A DNA stretch of 64,000 bases from Dyadobacter sp. (GCF_017744695.1 NZ_JAGIAS010000011.1:124001-188000); one strand, 5' to 3'. Shown: positions 19,885 to 29,128, counted from the stretch's first letter. Notes: generated by a model from the sequence alone, not told the origin. Numbers and translations are program-made.

Positions 19885-20931
19885 ATGCTTTGTTTTCGCT
19901 GCCGCCTTTTGCTCAATCTTCTCCTTCTTTTGGGTGTAAGCACCTTTTCGAGTGGCCAGGACACCCCGCTTTCGCCCACAGCCCAACAGGAAGATTTTCA
20001 GTTTATCCGCGACCAGATATTTAGCGTGCATGCCAACCCATTTTCCCTGTTGACGAAGGAAAGTTACGGGGCCTACCTTGACTCTTTGGCAGCCGGCTTA
20101 AACGAGCCATTGTCGGCAGCCGGTTTCCAGAGAAAGGCCAGCCTTGCCCTGATCCCGTTGGGCGATGAACATGCGGTTGTGTCCATTCGCAGTGCTCATT
20201 CGGGTAAGAAGGGCCTGGCTGATAGCGTCGCTACCAATATATCGTATCGACGGACAGGTGACGTCGGTTATATTCTCGCCCGTTCCTTTGCCACCAGAGG
20301 AGGCCAGGATTTACCCGTTTATGAGCGTTGTATCGACAGCATCTTTGCGATAATCCGTCGCGACGGCATCAGACGTCTGGCGATTGATGTCAGCAACAAT
20401 GACGGCGGGGCATCCGCAGTTGGGAATATGATCATCAAGCATATCTACCGGAAACCTTACAAAACTTATTCCATGAATTGGAAACGTAGCCAGGCCTACC
20501 TGGCCAAATTGAAGTCGTGGGGACTCAGCGACGAGGCCTATGAAAAAGCAAAGCCCGGAGAAATACTTCACTTCTCTTCAGGGACCGCGATACCCGATAA
20601 GGTTCCCCATGCATTCAAGGGAAAAGTGATCGTTATCGTTGGCCCGAGAACGTTCTCCAGCGCGATAATCTTTGCCACGCTGATTCAAGATAACGGGATC
20701 GCACCGTTAGCCGGAGAAACGCCTGTCAGCGGGCACCCCACTCATTTCGGGGAAATGTATTCGATCACTCTTCCCCACTCCCAACTCGAACTGCGGTTTG
20801 GCGTCAAAGAATGGATACGGCCGGCCGGGCGCGGAAAGGTGAATAAACTCATACCGGATATTCCCTGTAATATTCCGGCCGACGGAGATTTCCCGATGCT
20901 GGTCAAACAACTGAGGTGGCAGGAATTCTGA
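19885..20931 (+). CDS. S41-like (tail-specific) peptidase family protein
   Basis: Signal peptide; S41-like fold elements (GDVGYILARSF; LAIDVSNNDGGASAVGNMIIKHIY; VIVIVGPRTFSSAIIFATLIQDNGIAPLAGETPVSG). Confidence 0.75.
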   Translation: MLCFRCRLLLNLLLLLGVSTFSSGQDTPLSPTAQQEDFQFIRDQIFSVHANPFSLLTKESYGAYLDSLAAGLNEPLSAAGFQRKASLALIPLGDEHAVVSIRSAHSGKKGLADSVATNISYRRTGDVGYILARSFATRGGQDLPVYERCIDSIFAIIRRDGIRRLAIDVSNNDGGASAVGNMIIKHIYRKPYKTYSMNWKRSQAYLAKLKSWGLSDEAYEKAKPGEILHFSSGTAIPDKVPHAFKGKVIVIVGPRTFSSAIIFATLIQDNGIAPLAGETPVSGHPTHFGEMYSITLPHSQLELRFGVKEWIRPAGRGKVNKLIPDIPCNIPADGDFPMLVKQLRWQEF

Positions 20932-20950
20932 CCGGCCCATCCAAAAAATA

Positions 20951-20970
20951 ATCATCGTAATATTGCGATA
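20951..20970. promoter_or_regulatory. Candidate ArsR operator overlapping the arsR promoter (-33 TTG at 20963)
   Basis: ATCGTAATATTGCGAT near-palindrome; ATCGTAATATT repeated at 21352 before the next gene. Confidence 0.6.
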
Positions 20971-20996
20971 TGAATTATTACTGCTATGTTTGCAAC

Positions 20997-21326
20997 ATGG
21001 GAGTTACGAAAACAGAGATATTCACCGAACAGCAAAACCGCGTGGCGGACCTGGCCAAGGCATTTGCGCATCCTGCGAGGGTAGCGATATTACAACTACT
21101 GATTGCGCGCAAGGCGTGCGTATGCGGCGATTTAGTGGACGAACTGGAACTAGCCCAGGCGACAGTATCCCAGCATTTAAAGGAGCTGAAACGAATCGGT
21201 ATTATTCAGGGCGAAATCAACCCGCCCCGCGTTTGCTACTGTATCAATCCCGTGGTTTGGCAGGAAGCGAAATCAGCCTTCGGGGGGATGCTGGATTCTT
21301 TTGCAGATATTTCCTGCTGTAATTGA
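20997..21326 (+). CDS. arsR: ArsR family transcriptional regulator (start trimmed from 20970)
   Basis: wHTH with [56 protein letters not shown] motif in helix. Confidence 0.93.
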   Translation: MGVTKTEIFTEQQNRVADLAKAFAHPARVAILQLLIARKACVCGDLVDELELAQATVSQHLKELKRIGIIQGEINPPRVCYCINPVVWQEAKSAFGGMLDSFADISCCN

Positions 21327-21350
21327 TACAGCTATTTTTTTGAGTAAATC

Positions 21351-21369
21351 AATCGTAATATTACATTAT
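21351..21369. promoter_or_regulatory. Second candidate ArsR operator upstream of the DUF6428 gene
   Basis: AATCGTAATATTACATTAT with perfect GTAATATTAC palindrome; shares ATCGTAATATT with the first site. Confidence 0.55.
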
Positions 21370-21382
21370 AACAATTAATACA

Positions 21383-21937
21383 ATGAGCCACATATCCAAT
21401 CCCATGAACTGGCTGGCGTTCAGGTCAGCATTGGAACAAAACCCGGATCTGCACCTGCAATTCGAATACGAAGAAGGCAAATTGGTGGACCCGTCCTTTC
21501 ACATCACCGAAATCAAGCAAGCGCCGATCGTATCGGTAGATTGCGGCGGTGTGATGAACCGCTGGACAGAAGTGATTGTACAGCTTTGGGAGCCGCCGGT
21601 TAAGCAGACCGACTGCTCGATGCAGGTCGGTAAGGCATTAAAAATCGTGAGCCTGGTCGAAAAATCCCTGCCGCTGGATCCCAACGCGGTCGTCAAAATC
21701 GAATTCGGTAATTCCAGGTTCGACACCCGCCAGATGTACCCAGGGGATTTCCGGGCCGATGAGGATAACTTTACGGTGGGCCTGGTTCCCGATTTCACGC
21801 AATGCAAAGCACAGACCCGAGACCAGTCCTGCGGAACAGGCACCGGGAGCACGGCATGCTGTGGAAGTGCCCCGCAAGCGCAGGTAGCGGTCGCGGCCGA
21901 AAGCGCCTCGTGTACACCTGGTTCGGGATGTTGCTAA
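21383..21937 (+). CDS. DUF6428-like protein with Cys-rich C-terminal tail, in ars cluster
   Basis: Position after arsR; IVSVDCGGVMNRWTEVIVQLWEP; tail CKAQTRDQSCGTGTGSTACCGSAPQ...SCTPGSGCC. Confidence 0.8.
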   Translation: MSHISNPMNWLAFRSALEQNPDLHLQFEYEEGKLVDPSFHITEIKQAPIVSVDCGGVMNRWTEVIVQLWEPPVKQTDCSMQVGKALKIVSLVEKSLPLDPNAVVKIEFGNSRFDTRQMYPGDFRADEDNFTVGLVPDFTQCKAQTRDQSCGTGTGSTACCGSAPQAQVAVAAESASCTPGSGCC

Positions 21938-21956
21938 TTTTAAACTAAATTCACAT

Positions 21957-22361
21957 ATGAAGAAAATACTCGTGTTATGCACGGGCAATTCAGCCCGCAG
22001 CCAGCTGGCCCAGGCCTATTTGCAGCATTTTGCCGGCCAGGGTGCCGAGGTTTACAGTGCGGGTGTCGACCCAAAAGGTGTCAACCCCGTCGCCATTCAG
22101 GTAATGGCCGAAGATGGCATCGATATCTCGCACCATACCTCCAACCACGTCGATGAGTATACCGGCATGGCATTCGATTACGTCATCACCGTGTGCGACA
22201 AAGCCCGCGAACAATGCCCTTATTTCCCTTCGGGGAAAATGGTCCACCGTAGCTTTTCCGATCCGGGGCACGTACCTGGCGAGGACGTAATCACTACTTT
22301 CAGGAGGATCCGTACCGAGATCAAAGAATTCAGTCGCGAATTTATCAACCAGAACCTGTAA
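21957..22361 (+). CDS. arsC: Arsenate reductase ArsC, low-molecular-weight phosphatase type
   Basis: ILVLCTGNSARSQLAQAYLQHF (CX5R loop), FDYVITVCDKAREQCPYFPSG. Confidence 0.92.
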   Translation: MKKILVLCTGNSARSQLAQAYLQHFAGQGAEVYSAGVDPKGVNPVAIQVMAEDGIDISHHTSNHVDEYTGMAFDYVITVCDKAREQCPYFPSGKMVHRSFSDPGHVPGEDVITTFRRIRTEIKEFSREFINQNL

Positions 22362-22852
22362 TGGCTATCACGCTGCGTCCCCTCATTGTGTCCGACTGGC
22401 CGGCAGTGAGGGAAATTTACCAACTTGGCATTGATACCGGCGATGCGACCTACGAAACGCAGGCACCGGAAATCGACGTGCTGAAAACAAAGTTTTTGGC
22501 TGAGCCGTGCCTGGTCGCCGAAGACGACGGTCACGTCGCCGGCTGGGCCATGCTCTCGGCTGTATCCAGCCGCTGTGTGTACGGCGGCGTGGCGGAAACC
22601 AGCATTTACGTCCACCAGGCACACCACGGCAAAGGCATCGGGTCGGCGCTATTGGCAGAGCTCGTGCGGCTCAGCGAGAAACATGGTTTCTGGACCTTGC
22701 AAGCTCAGATATTTCCGGAGAACCGGGCCAGTATCGCGTTGCATTTACGCCACGGTTTCCGCCAGGTAGGTTACCGCGAGAAACTAGGGAAGCACAACGG
22801 GGTATGGAGGGACGTCCTGTTTTTGGAACGACGTAGCAAGGTAGTAGGTTAA
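22361..22852 (+). CDS. GNAT N-acetyltransferase, ArsN1/phosphinothricin acetyltransferase-like
   Basis: IYQLGIDTGDATYETQAPEI; GGVAETSIYVHQAHHGKGIGSALL; stop/start overlap with arsC. Confidence 0.85.
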   Translation: MAITLRPLIVSDWPAVREIYQLGIDTGDATYETQAPEIDVLKTKFLAEPCLVAEDDGHVAGWAMLSAVSSRCVYGGVAETSIYVHQAHHGKGIGSALLAELVRLSEKHGFWTLQAQIFPENRASIALHLRHGFRQVGYREKLGKHNGVWRDVLFLERRSKVVG

Positions 22853-22878
22853 AAGTGATCACTCCCTGCATCTGCATT

Positions 22879-23919
22879 CTAACGTAGTTCGATTAGTCGC
22901 CCGTCGCCTTGCTCTTTCAAAACACCGAATGAACTAAGCTCGTATCCTTCCTGACGCATCTGACCTTCGAACTCGATGGCGTTGTCCGGGTCAACGGCAA
23001 TGAGCAGTCCACCGCTCGTTTGCGGGTCGGCCAGCACGAAGCGCTGTGTCTCGGTCAATGCGCCGATTTTATGTCCGTAACTCTTCCAATTCCGTTGGGT
23101 ACCTCCCGGGTAACAGCCCTGGTCGAGGTAATGCGGCAGCGAGGCAATGACCGGCACTTTCTCAAAGTCGATTTCCGCAGCCAGGCCGCTTCCCTCGCAC
23201 ATTTCAGCGAGGTGTCCCAGCAGGCCAAAGCCGGTCACGTCGGTAAGCGCTTTCACGTAATGCATTTTACCCAGGAGTTCACCGATCTTATTGAGGGTGG
23301 TCATACTTTGCAATGCCATCAGCGCATCTTCCGGGCGGAGTATGCCGCGTTTCTGAGCGGTGGAAAGTATACCTACGCCCAGTGGCTTGGTTAAGTAAAG
23401 CCGGCAGCCGGGCGTGGCGGTTGAATTTTGTTTGAGTTGTTCCACCGGCACCATGCCATTCACAGAAAGCCCGAATACGGGTTCCGGGCAATCGATGCTA
23501 TGGCCTCCTGCGAGCGTAATACCCGCGTCGGCGCATACCGCACGCGCGCCTTCGAGCACGCGCTGCGCGGTTTCGGCCGGGAGCTTATCCACCGGCCACC
23601 CCAGGATGGCGATCGCCAGCACGGGCTTCCCGCCCATTGCATACACGTCGCTAATGGCGTTGGTAGAGGCGATGCGGCCGAAATCGTAGGCATCGTCCAC
23701 AATAGGCATAAAAAAATCCGTCGTTGAAATAAGCCCCATCCCATTGCCCAGGTCGAGCACGGCGGCATCGTCCCTTTTGTCGTTTCCGACCAGCAAGCGC
23801 GGGTCTATGGCTACGGGCGAATGGCTATGCAGTATGGTATCGAGTATAGCCGGACTGATTTTGCAACCGCATCCGGCGCCATGTGAGTATTGTGTAAGTT
23901 TGATATCCTGAGCGGTCAT
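22879..23919 (-). CDS. selD: Selenide, water dikinase SelD (Cys form)
   Basis: LTQYSHGAGCGCKISPAIL; DDAAVLDLGNGMGLISTTDFFMPIVDDAYDFGRIASTNAISDVYAMGG. Confidence 0.97.
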   Translation of the reverse strand: MTAQDIKLTQYSHGAGCGCKISPAILDTILHSHSPVAIDPRLLVGNDKRDDAAVLDLGNGMGLISTTDFFMPIVDDAYDFGRIASTNAISDVYAMGGKPVLAIAILGWPVDKLPAETAQRVLEGARAVCADAGITLAGGHSIDCPEPVFGLSVNGMVPVEQLKQNSTATPGCRLYLTKPLGVGILSTAQKRGILRPEDALMALQSMTTLNKIGELLGKMHYVKALTDVTGFGLLGHLAEMCEGSGLAAEIDFEKVPVIASLPHYLDQGCYPGGTQRNWKSYGHKIGALTETQRFVLADPQTSGGLLIAVDPDNAIEFEGQMRQEGYELSSFGVLKEQGDGRLIELR

Positions 23920-24971
23920 GAAATAGGTTGCCGCAGCTTTCGGGCTGCTATGGTTTGGTTAAAATCTAATACTAACTGCGCATTGGCTTCATCCGAGCCG
24001 CCATTTAACAGAACGCGGAACAACCTGCCGGCATCCTTGTTTGCCAGGGATTTGCGATAGGCTTTGTCGTAATAAACCAAAACCAGCCGGATGAATTCCT
24101 CCATTTTCCCCTCCCTGATCGCCGCTACGGCCTGTGTCGTTTGCAATGGCCCCAGGCGTTTTCGGATACGCTCGGTGCATTCAACCAGAAAATCCGGGGA
24201 CAGTGAACCGTATTCTTCTACCAACCTGGCAACCCGTTCCCGTAAATCGACCTCGATATCGATCATAGGCGCCACGTTCATTTGCTGCCAGAGCGGACGC
24301 GGAATCGCCACCCTTGCGATGTTCAGGTTTTCGTCCTCTATCCACACGGGTGCGTGCGGGCTAAGATCCTTCATAATCCAGGCAAGGTTATTCTCGAATT
24401 GCTCCTGACTGGGCTGCCGCATGCTGTTCATGCTTCCGTAGCTGGATCCCCGGTGTTGCGCCAGGTCTTCGAGATCGATGATTTGTTCGCCCATGTCCTG
24501 CAACCTGCCTAAAATCATGGTCTTACCCGAGCCGGTCATGCCACCCAATATCCTCAAATCGTACGCCGTTGCAAACTGCCGGTGTGCCCATTGCCGGTAA
24601 CTTTTATATCCGCCCCGGATCAAAAGCACCTCGAAGCCATACAAGTCCAGCGCCCAGGCCATTGCCCCACTGCGCATACCACCGCGCCAGCAATGGACCG
24701 CTATGCGTTTGTCGGGAGCAAACTCCAATGCCGACCGGATAAAACCCGACCATTTATGGCCCGTCAAATCAAAACCGAGCAGTATCGCTTGCTCGCGCCC
24801 GATTTGCCTATAGGTAGTACCAACCTGCACACGCTCCTCATTGCTGAAAAGCGGCAGGTTCACAGCTCCGGGAATATGCCCATGGTCAAATTCCGCCGGC
24901 GTGCGCACATCGGCCAGCACGACCGGGTTTTCCAACGCGAGAAAATCCTCTATTGACAGGTTTCGGATCAT
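23916..24971 (-). CDS. mnmH: tRNA 2-selenouridine synthase SelU/MnmH
   Basis: Rhodanese domain (IAVHCWRGGMRSGAMAWALDLYGF) plus P-loop (ILGGMTGSGKTMILGRLQDMGEQIIDLEDLAQHRGSSYG); overlaps selD. Confidence 0.96.
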   Translation of the reverse strand: MIRNLSIEDFLALENPVVLADVRTPAEFDHGHIPGAVNLPLFSNEERVQVGTTYRQIGREQAILLGFDLTGHKWSGFIRSALEFAPDKRIAVHCWRGGMRSGAMAWALDLYGFEVLLIRGGYKSYRQWAHRQFATAYDLRILGGMTGSGKTMILGRLQDMGEQIIDLEDLAQHRGSSYGSMNSMRQPSQEQFENNLAWIMKDLSPHAPVWIEDENLNIARVAIPRPLWQQMNVAPMIDIEVDLRERVARLVEEYGSLSPDFLVECTERIRKRLGPLQTTQAVAAIREGKMEEFIRLVLVYYDKAYRKSLANKDAGRLFRVLLNGGSDEANAQLVLDFNQTIAARKLRQPIS

Positions 24972-25065
24972 TCAATCATTCACAATTAAGGATTCACCAG
25001 GTATGATGCCGGCAAAGTTAACAGATAATCGAAACGAAGTGCGAGGGTATATCAACCGATCCTGG

Positions 25066-26316
25066 TCAGGAATGTACCATTAGCAAATAGGTACCTTCAT
25101 CACAATTCCCCTGCGAAGCGACGGTCCATTTTTGCTGCAAATAAAACTGGACTGCAGCGTTATTCGCCGCAACGCATTTAAGTTGAGCCGGGCGACCGAT
25201 CCTGTCAAGACATTCGCTCAGCAGCCTGGTCCCGATGCCGCGCCCATGAAATGCCGGATCCACATAAAGGCAATGAACGAAGTTGTCCGGCTCCCACCAG
25301 GAAACAAACCCCACCACAACCTGGTCGTGAAGTGCGACCAGTATCTTCTCCCCTTCTACGGCCAGGTCGAAATCGCCAAGCCCGTAAGAATCTGCCGGCA
25401 TCCACGGAAATGCGTGCCGGCGTCCTTCCAGATAAATCTCACGCAGCGCCTGGGCATGGTCGGGGGTAAATTCCAACAGCTCGGTTCTACCGGGCTTTCT
25501 TTTTTTACGGTATCCGGATGGCGAAACGCCCTTACTTTTTCGAAAAAGCTTGTTGAGATGGCTCGTGTCGGTAAAACCGAATTCAGTGGCGATCTCTCCG
25601 AGGCGCTGATTGGTATACGCCAGGCGCGATTCGATCAGCGCCAGCCGATAGGCATTAACATACTCCTGAAGACTCTCCCCGGTTTCGCGTTTGAAATACT
25701 GGCTGACATACGTGGGTGATATATTGAAATAGGCCGCCAGCTTTTCGACCCTCAGCGCCTGAGGCGTGTAAATATGCTCATGCACATACCCGAGTAAAGA
25801 CAAAGGCTGAGACGACTGGTAGTGATCCGCTTGCTGGAAAAGTGCGATATTTCTGGCGGCGACCGTAATAATGGTATTCAGCAGCTGTTGCATTACCTGC
25901 GATTGATGGGGGCCGCCGGATTGCTGCTCCCTCAACAGCGCCTCGGTCAATATCCTGATCGTCGGCTTGTCGGTAACCGTTTTAAGAATGCAGCCGGGAA
26001 GATGGTCGTGGTTGTGAAAAATGTACTCAAGCTTTTGAAGCCACTCCCTGGGCTGGCTGTTCAGATAGCCCTGGTTGAAACGGATGAATACAAACCGTGT
26101 CGTTTCCTGTATTTCAAAACCATGGCTATCCCTGGGAAATATCAGGAACAACTTGTCGGGCCCATAGGGTAGCTGGTGGTCGTTGATGATTTGCACGCCG
26201 GTCCCTTCCAGAATGAAAACCATTTCAAAAAAAGTATTTACCTGGCTCTTGGCCTTGTACTGATCCGCTTCAAGCAGCTCTATTTCGTAGGGCTTATAGA
26301 GATTTTTTACCCGCAT
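25066..26316 (-). CDS. AraC-type regulator fused to a C-terminal GNAT acetyltransferase domain
   Basis: One 416-codon ORF: cupin-like N-term, HTH (VEKLAAYFNISPTYVSQYFKRETGESLQEYVNAYR...GEIATEFGFTDTSHLNKLFRKSKGVSPSGYRKK), then GNAT (VALHDQVVVGFVSWWEPDNFVHCLYVDPAFHGRGIGTRLLSECLDR). Confidence 0.9.
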   Translation of the reverse strand: MRVKNLYKPYEIELLEADQYKAKSQVNTFFEMVFILEGTGVQIINDHQLPYGPDKLFLIFPRDSHGFEIQETTRFVFIRFNQGYLNSQPREWLQKLEYIFHNHDHLPGCILKTVTDKPTIRILTEALLREQQSGGPHQSQVMQQLLNTIITVAARNIALFQQADHYQSSQPLSLLGYVHEHIYTPQALRVEKLAAYFNISPTYVSQYFKRETGESLQEYVNAYRLALIESRLAYTNQRLGEIATEFGFTDTSHLNKLFRKSKGVSPSGYRKKRKPGRTELLEFTPDHAQALREIYLEGRRHAFPWMPADSYGLGDFDLAVEGEKILVALHDQVVVGFVSWWEPDNFVHCLYVDPAFHGRGIGTRLLSECLDRIGRPAQLKCVAANNAAVQFYLQQKWTVASQGNCDEGTYLLMVHS

Positions 26317-26410
26317 CCTTTCAATTTACCGATTTTTCCAATAAACATACATTTTTCCTCCTGCAAATGTACGGAGTTTTGCAGCATCACTAATTTTTAA
26401 TCCTGTGAAT

Positions 26411-26803
26411 ATGAACACAACTGTTTTTTTATTGCTGCGCCTCGGAATCGGTGTAAGTATGTTCGGGCATGGACTGGTCCGTTTACCTAAAATAAATGCA
26501 TTCAGCGATTGGATGACAGGCAGCTTCGCCAAGTCGATGCTCCCCCTGGCGCTGGTCAGGCCGTTCAGTATGGCTTTGCCTTTCTGCGAATTCATCATCG
26601 GTATTTTGCTGCTGGCAGGTCTTTGGACGGAAGCTGCGCTGCTCGCCACAGCGGCCCTGATGCTGTTGTTGCTTTTCGGCACAGCGATGGTCGAAAACTG
26701 GGAAGCAGTCCCCAGCCAGCTCATTCATTTGCTAATCGTCGCATTGCTGATTCAATTCATTTCCAGCAACACCTGGGCAGTCGACAAGGCTTTTAACAAT
26801 TAA
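26411..26803 (+). CDS. DoxX family membrane protein
   Basis: LLLRLGIGVSMFGHGLVRLPK...FCEFIIGILLLAGLWTEAALLATAALMLLLLFGTAM. Confidence 0.8.
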   Translation: MNTTVFLLLRLGIGVSMFGHGLVRLPKINAFSDWMTGSFAKSMLPLALVRPFSMALPFCEFIIGILLLAGLWTEAALLATAALMLLLLFGTAMVENWEAVPSQLIHLLIVALLIQFISSNTWAVDKAFNN

Positions 26804-26813
26804 CCGTACGACA

Positions 26814-27758
26814 ATGAACAATCGCAGAACATTCCTTCGTCAAACCGGCGTACTAAGCGCATTCAGCCCATTTGCGAGGCAGACAGGTACAACAAACGCC
26901 CTCAAACACCTTCCCGACAATGCCGTTTCAAAATGGCCGGACGGTTCCCGCCTCGTCGTATCGATTTCCATGCAGTTCGAATCCGGCGGGCAACCCGACA
27001 ACGCCGAAAGCCCGTTTCCGCGAAATATGCAACCGGGGTTCCGCGACCTGCCCGCTGTTACCTGGTATGAATATGGCGTAAATGAAGGCATCCCCCGAAT
27101 GCTCGACAATTGGGATGAGCTGGGCATTAAGGTCACTTCGCATATGGTCGGCGCGGCCGTGGCCAAACATCCGGATCTGGCCAAAGAGATCGTCAGGCGT
27201 GGGCACGAGGCGGCAGCACATGGCATGAACTGGCGTTCGCAGTACGACATGTCTTACAATGAGGAAAAGGCCTTCATCGCCGACGGTGCCGAGGCGGTCA
27301 GGAAAGCCACGGGTGTTGACCCGATCGGCTACAATGCCAACTGGCTGCGGCGTGGGGAAAACACCCTAAAAATACTCGGGGAACTGGGTTTTCAATATCA
27401 TATTGATGATTTGAGCCGCGATGAACCCTTTGTGATTGGAGTAGCAGGCCGCGACCTGGCTGTTGTTCCGTACACGATCAGGTGCAACGATATCCTTTTG
27501 ATAGAAGGCAGAAACTTTTCCGTTGACCAGTTTGTCAACCAGGTCAAAGCCGAGTTTGACTTACTATATAAAGAAGGCGCGACCCGCCGGCGGCAAATGT
27601 CCATCAGTTTTCACGACCGGATTGGCGGTACTCCTCAAATGGTACTGGCCACCCATGAACTGGTCAGGTACATGCAGCGGCACCCGGGTGTGAGCTTCAA
27701 GCGCAAGGATGAAATTGCCCGGATCATACTGTCGGACCCTACGGCGATCCGCCGGTAG
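26814..27758 (+). CDS. Polysaccharide deacetylase family protein
   Basis: YGVNEGIPRMLDNWDELGIKVTSHMVGAAVAKHPDLAKEIVRRGHEAAAHGMNW; Tat-like N-terminus (NNRRTFLRQ). Confidence 0.88.
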   Translation: MNNRRTFLRQTGVLSAFSPFARQTGTTNALKHLPDNAVSKWPDGSRLVVSISMQFESGGQPDNAESPFPRNMQPGFRDLPAVTWYEYGVNEGIPRMLDNWDELGIKVTSHMVGAAVAKHPDLAKEIVRRGHEAAAHGMNWRSQYDMSYNEEKAFIADGAEAVRKATGVDPIGYNANWLRRGENTLKILGELGFQYHIDDLSRDEPFVIGVAGRDLAVVPYTIRCNDILLIEGRNFSVDQFVNQVKAEFDLLYKEGATRRRQMSISFHDRIGGTPQMVLATHELVRYMQRHPGVSFKRKDEIARIILSDPTAIRR

Positions 27759-27830
27759 TGCAAGCTTCTGCCCAGCAGGAATGTTGATGCAAAACTTATT
27801 GATGTAATTTTGCAAATATTGAATACGGTT

Positions 27831-28211
27831 ATGATAAAAGAAGAGAGCACTTCATCACGGCACAACAAGCTGATCAGCGCCTATTTCGAGCTGATCGACA
27901 TTCACCTTTCCAGACTGGCCGAAGGGCAGGAAACGGAAATGATGGAGCTTGGCGATATCGCGCGGGAATTGTGTGTATCGCACAAACACCTGATCGCGAT
28001 TGTCAAACAAGCGACGGGGCATCACCCGTGCCACTTTTACATTCAAAAGATCCTGGAAAAGGTGAATACGCTGCTGAATGAAACCGATTACCCGGTTGCC
28101 GAAATTGCGCGCAAGCTGAGCTACGATCCTTCCAATTTCACCAAATTCTACAAGAAATATGCGGGAATGACGCCGGGGCAATACCGGCAAAAGATGTTTA
28201 CCCCAGCCTGA
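27831..28211 (+). CDS. Short AraC-type HTH protein
   Basis: IARELCVSHKHLIAIVKQATGHHPCHFYIQKIL...VAEIARKLSYDPSNFTKFYKKYAGMTPGQYRQ; no N-terminal sensing domain. Confidence 0.85.
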   Translation: MIKEESTSSRHNKLISAYFELIDIHLSRLAEGQETEMMELGDIARELCVSHKHLIAIVKQATGHHPCHFYIQKILEKVNTLLNETDYPVAEIARKLSYDPSNFTKFYKKYAGMTPGQYRQKMFTPA

Positions 28212-28283
28212 AAATTCCGAAAAGTTCACCATACCCGCGCCCGGGCGGTGGTCTACCTTTGACATTATTCAATAAAAATCACG

Positions 28284-29045
28284 ATGATGTCAAGAAACGA
28301 ACTAAAAGGTAAAGTAGTATTGATCGCAGGTGGAGGCAAGAACCTTGGAGGTTTGCTGGCCCGGAACCTTGCCGCGAAAGGCGCAGCCAAGCTGGCCATC
28401 CATTACAATAGTGAAAGCTCCCGGCCAGAGGCGCAGGCAACCCTCGACGCGGTGCAGGCCGCGGGTGCGGACGGGTTCCTCTTCCAGGGCGATTTGACTC
28501 AGATTGATAATATCGCCCGCTTTTTTGATGAAACCATTTCCCGGTTCGGCGGCATAGACATTGCGATCAACACCGTGGGGAAAGTCCTGAAAAAACCATT
28601 TGCCGAAACCACGGAGGCTGAATATGACAGCATGGCAGATATTAATTCCAAAGTTGCGTATTTCTTTATCCAGCAGGCAGGAAGCAAGCTCAATGAAAAC
28701 GGTAAGGTGTGTACGATCGTAACTTCCCTTCTGGCCGCATACACCGGGCTTTACTCTACTTATGCGGGACAAAAAGCGCCCGTTGAGCACTACACCCGCG
28801 CCGCCTCCAAAGAATTTGGCGCCAGGGGCATTTCCGTCACGGCGGTTGCACCCGGTCCGATGGACACGCCGTTCTTCTACGGCCAGGAAACCGCTGACGC
28901 TGTGGCTTATCACAAATCAGCCTCAGCACTCGGAGGGTTAACGGACATCGCCGACATCGCGCCCCTGGTGGAGTTCCTGGTAACCGACGGATGGTGGATT
29001 ACCGGCCAGACCATATTCGCAAACGGCGGGTACACGACCCGATAA
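28284..29045 (+). CDS. SDR family oxidoreductase
   Basis: GKVVLIAGGGKNLGGLLARNLAAKGA; INTVGK; YAGQKAPVEHYTRAASKEFGARGISVTAVAPGPMDTPFF; NGGY. Confidence 0.93.
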   Translation: MMSRNELKGKVVLIAGGGKNLGGLLARNLAAKGAAKLAIHYNSESSRPEAQATLDAVQAAGADGFLFQGDLTQIDNIARFFDETISRFGGIDIAINTVGKVLKKPFAETTEAEYDSMADINSKVAYFFIQQAGSKLNENGKVCTIVTSLLAAYTGLYSTYAGQKAPVEHYTRAASKEFGARGISVTAVAPGPMDTPFFYGQETADAVAYHKSASALGGLTDIADIAPLVEFLVTDGWWITGQTIFANGGYTTR

Positions 29046-29053
29046 TCGTTTCG

Positions 29054-29098
29054 AAAGCAGGCTCCAAACGCTTCAAAAGAAGGCAGGAGCCTGCTTTT
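29054..29098 (+). terminator. Intrinsic terminator hairpin between convergent SDR and cytochrome c genes
   Basis: aaagcaggctcc ... ggagcctgcttt 12-bp perfect stem followed by T's. Confidence 0.75.
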
Positions 29099-29128
29099 CC
29101 AAAACAGCTACACGCATTACTCAAAATC

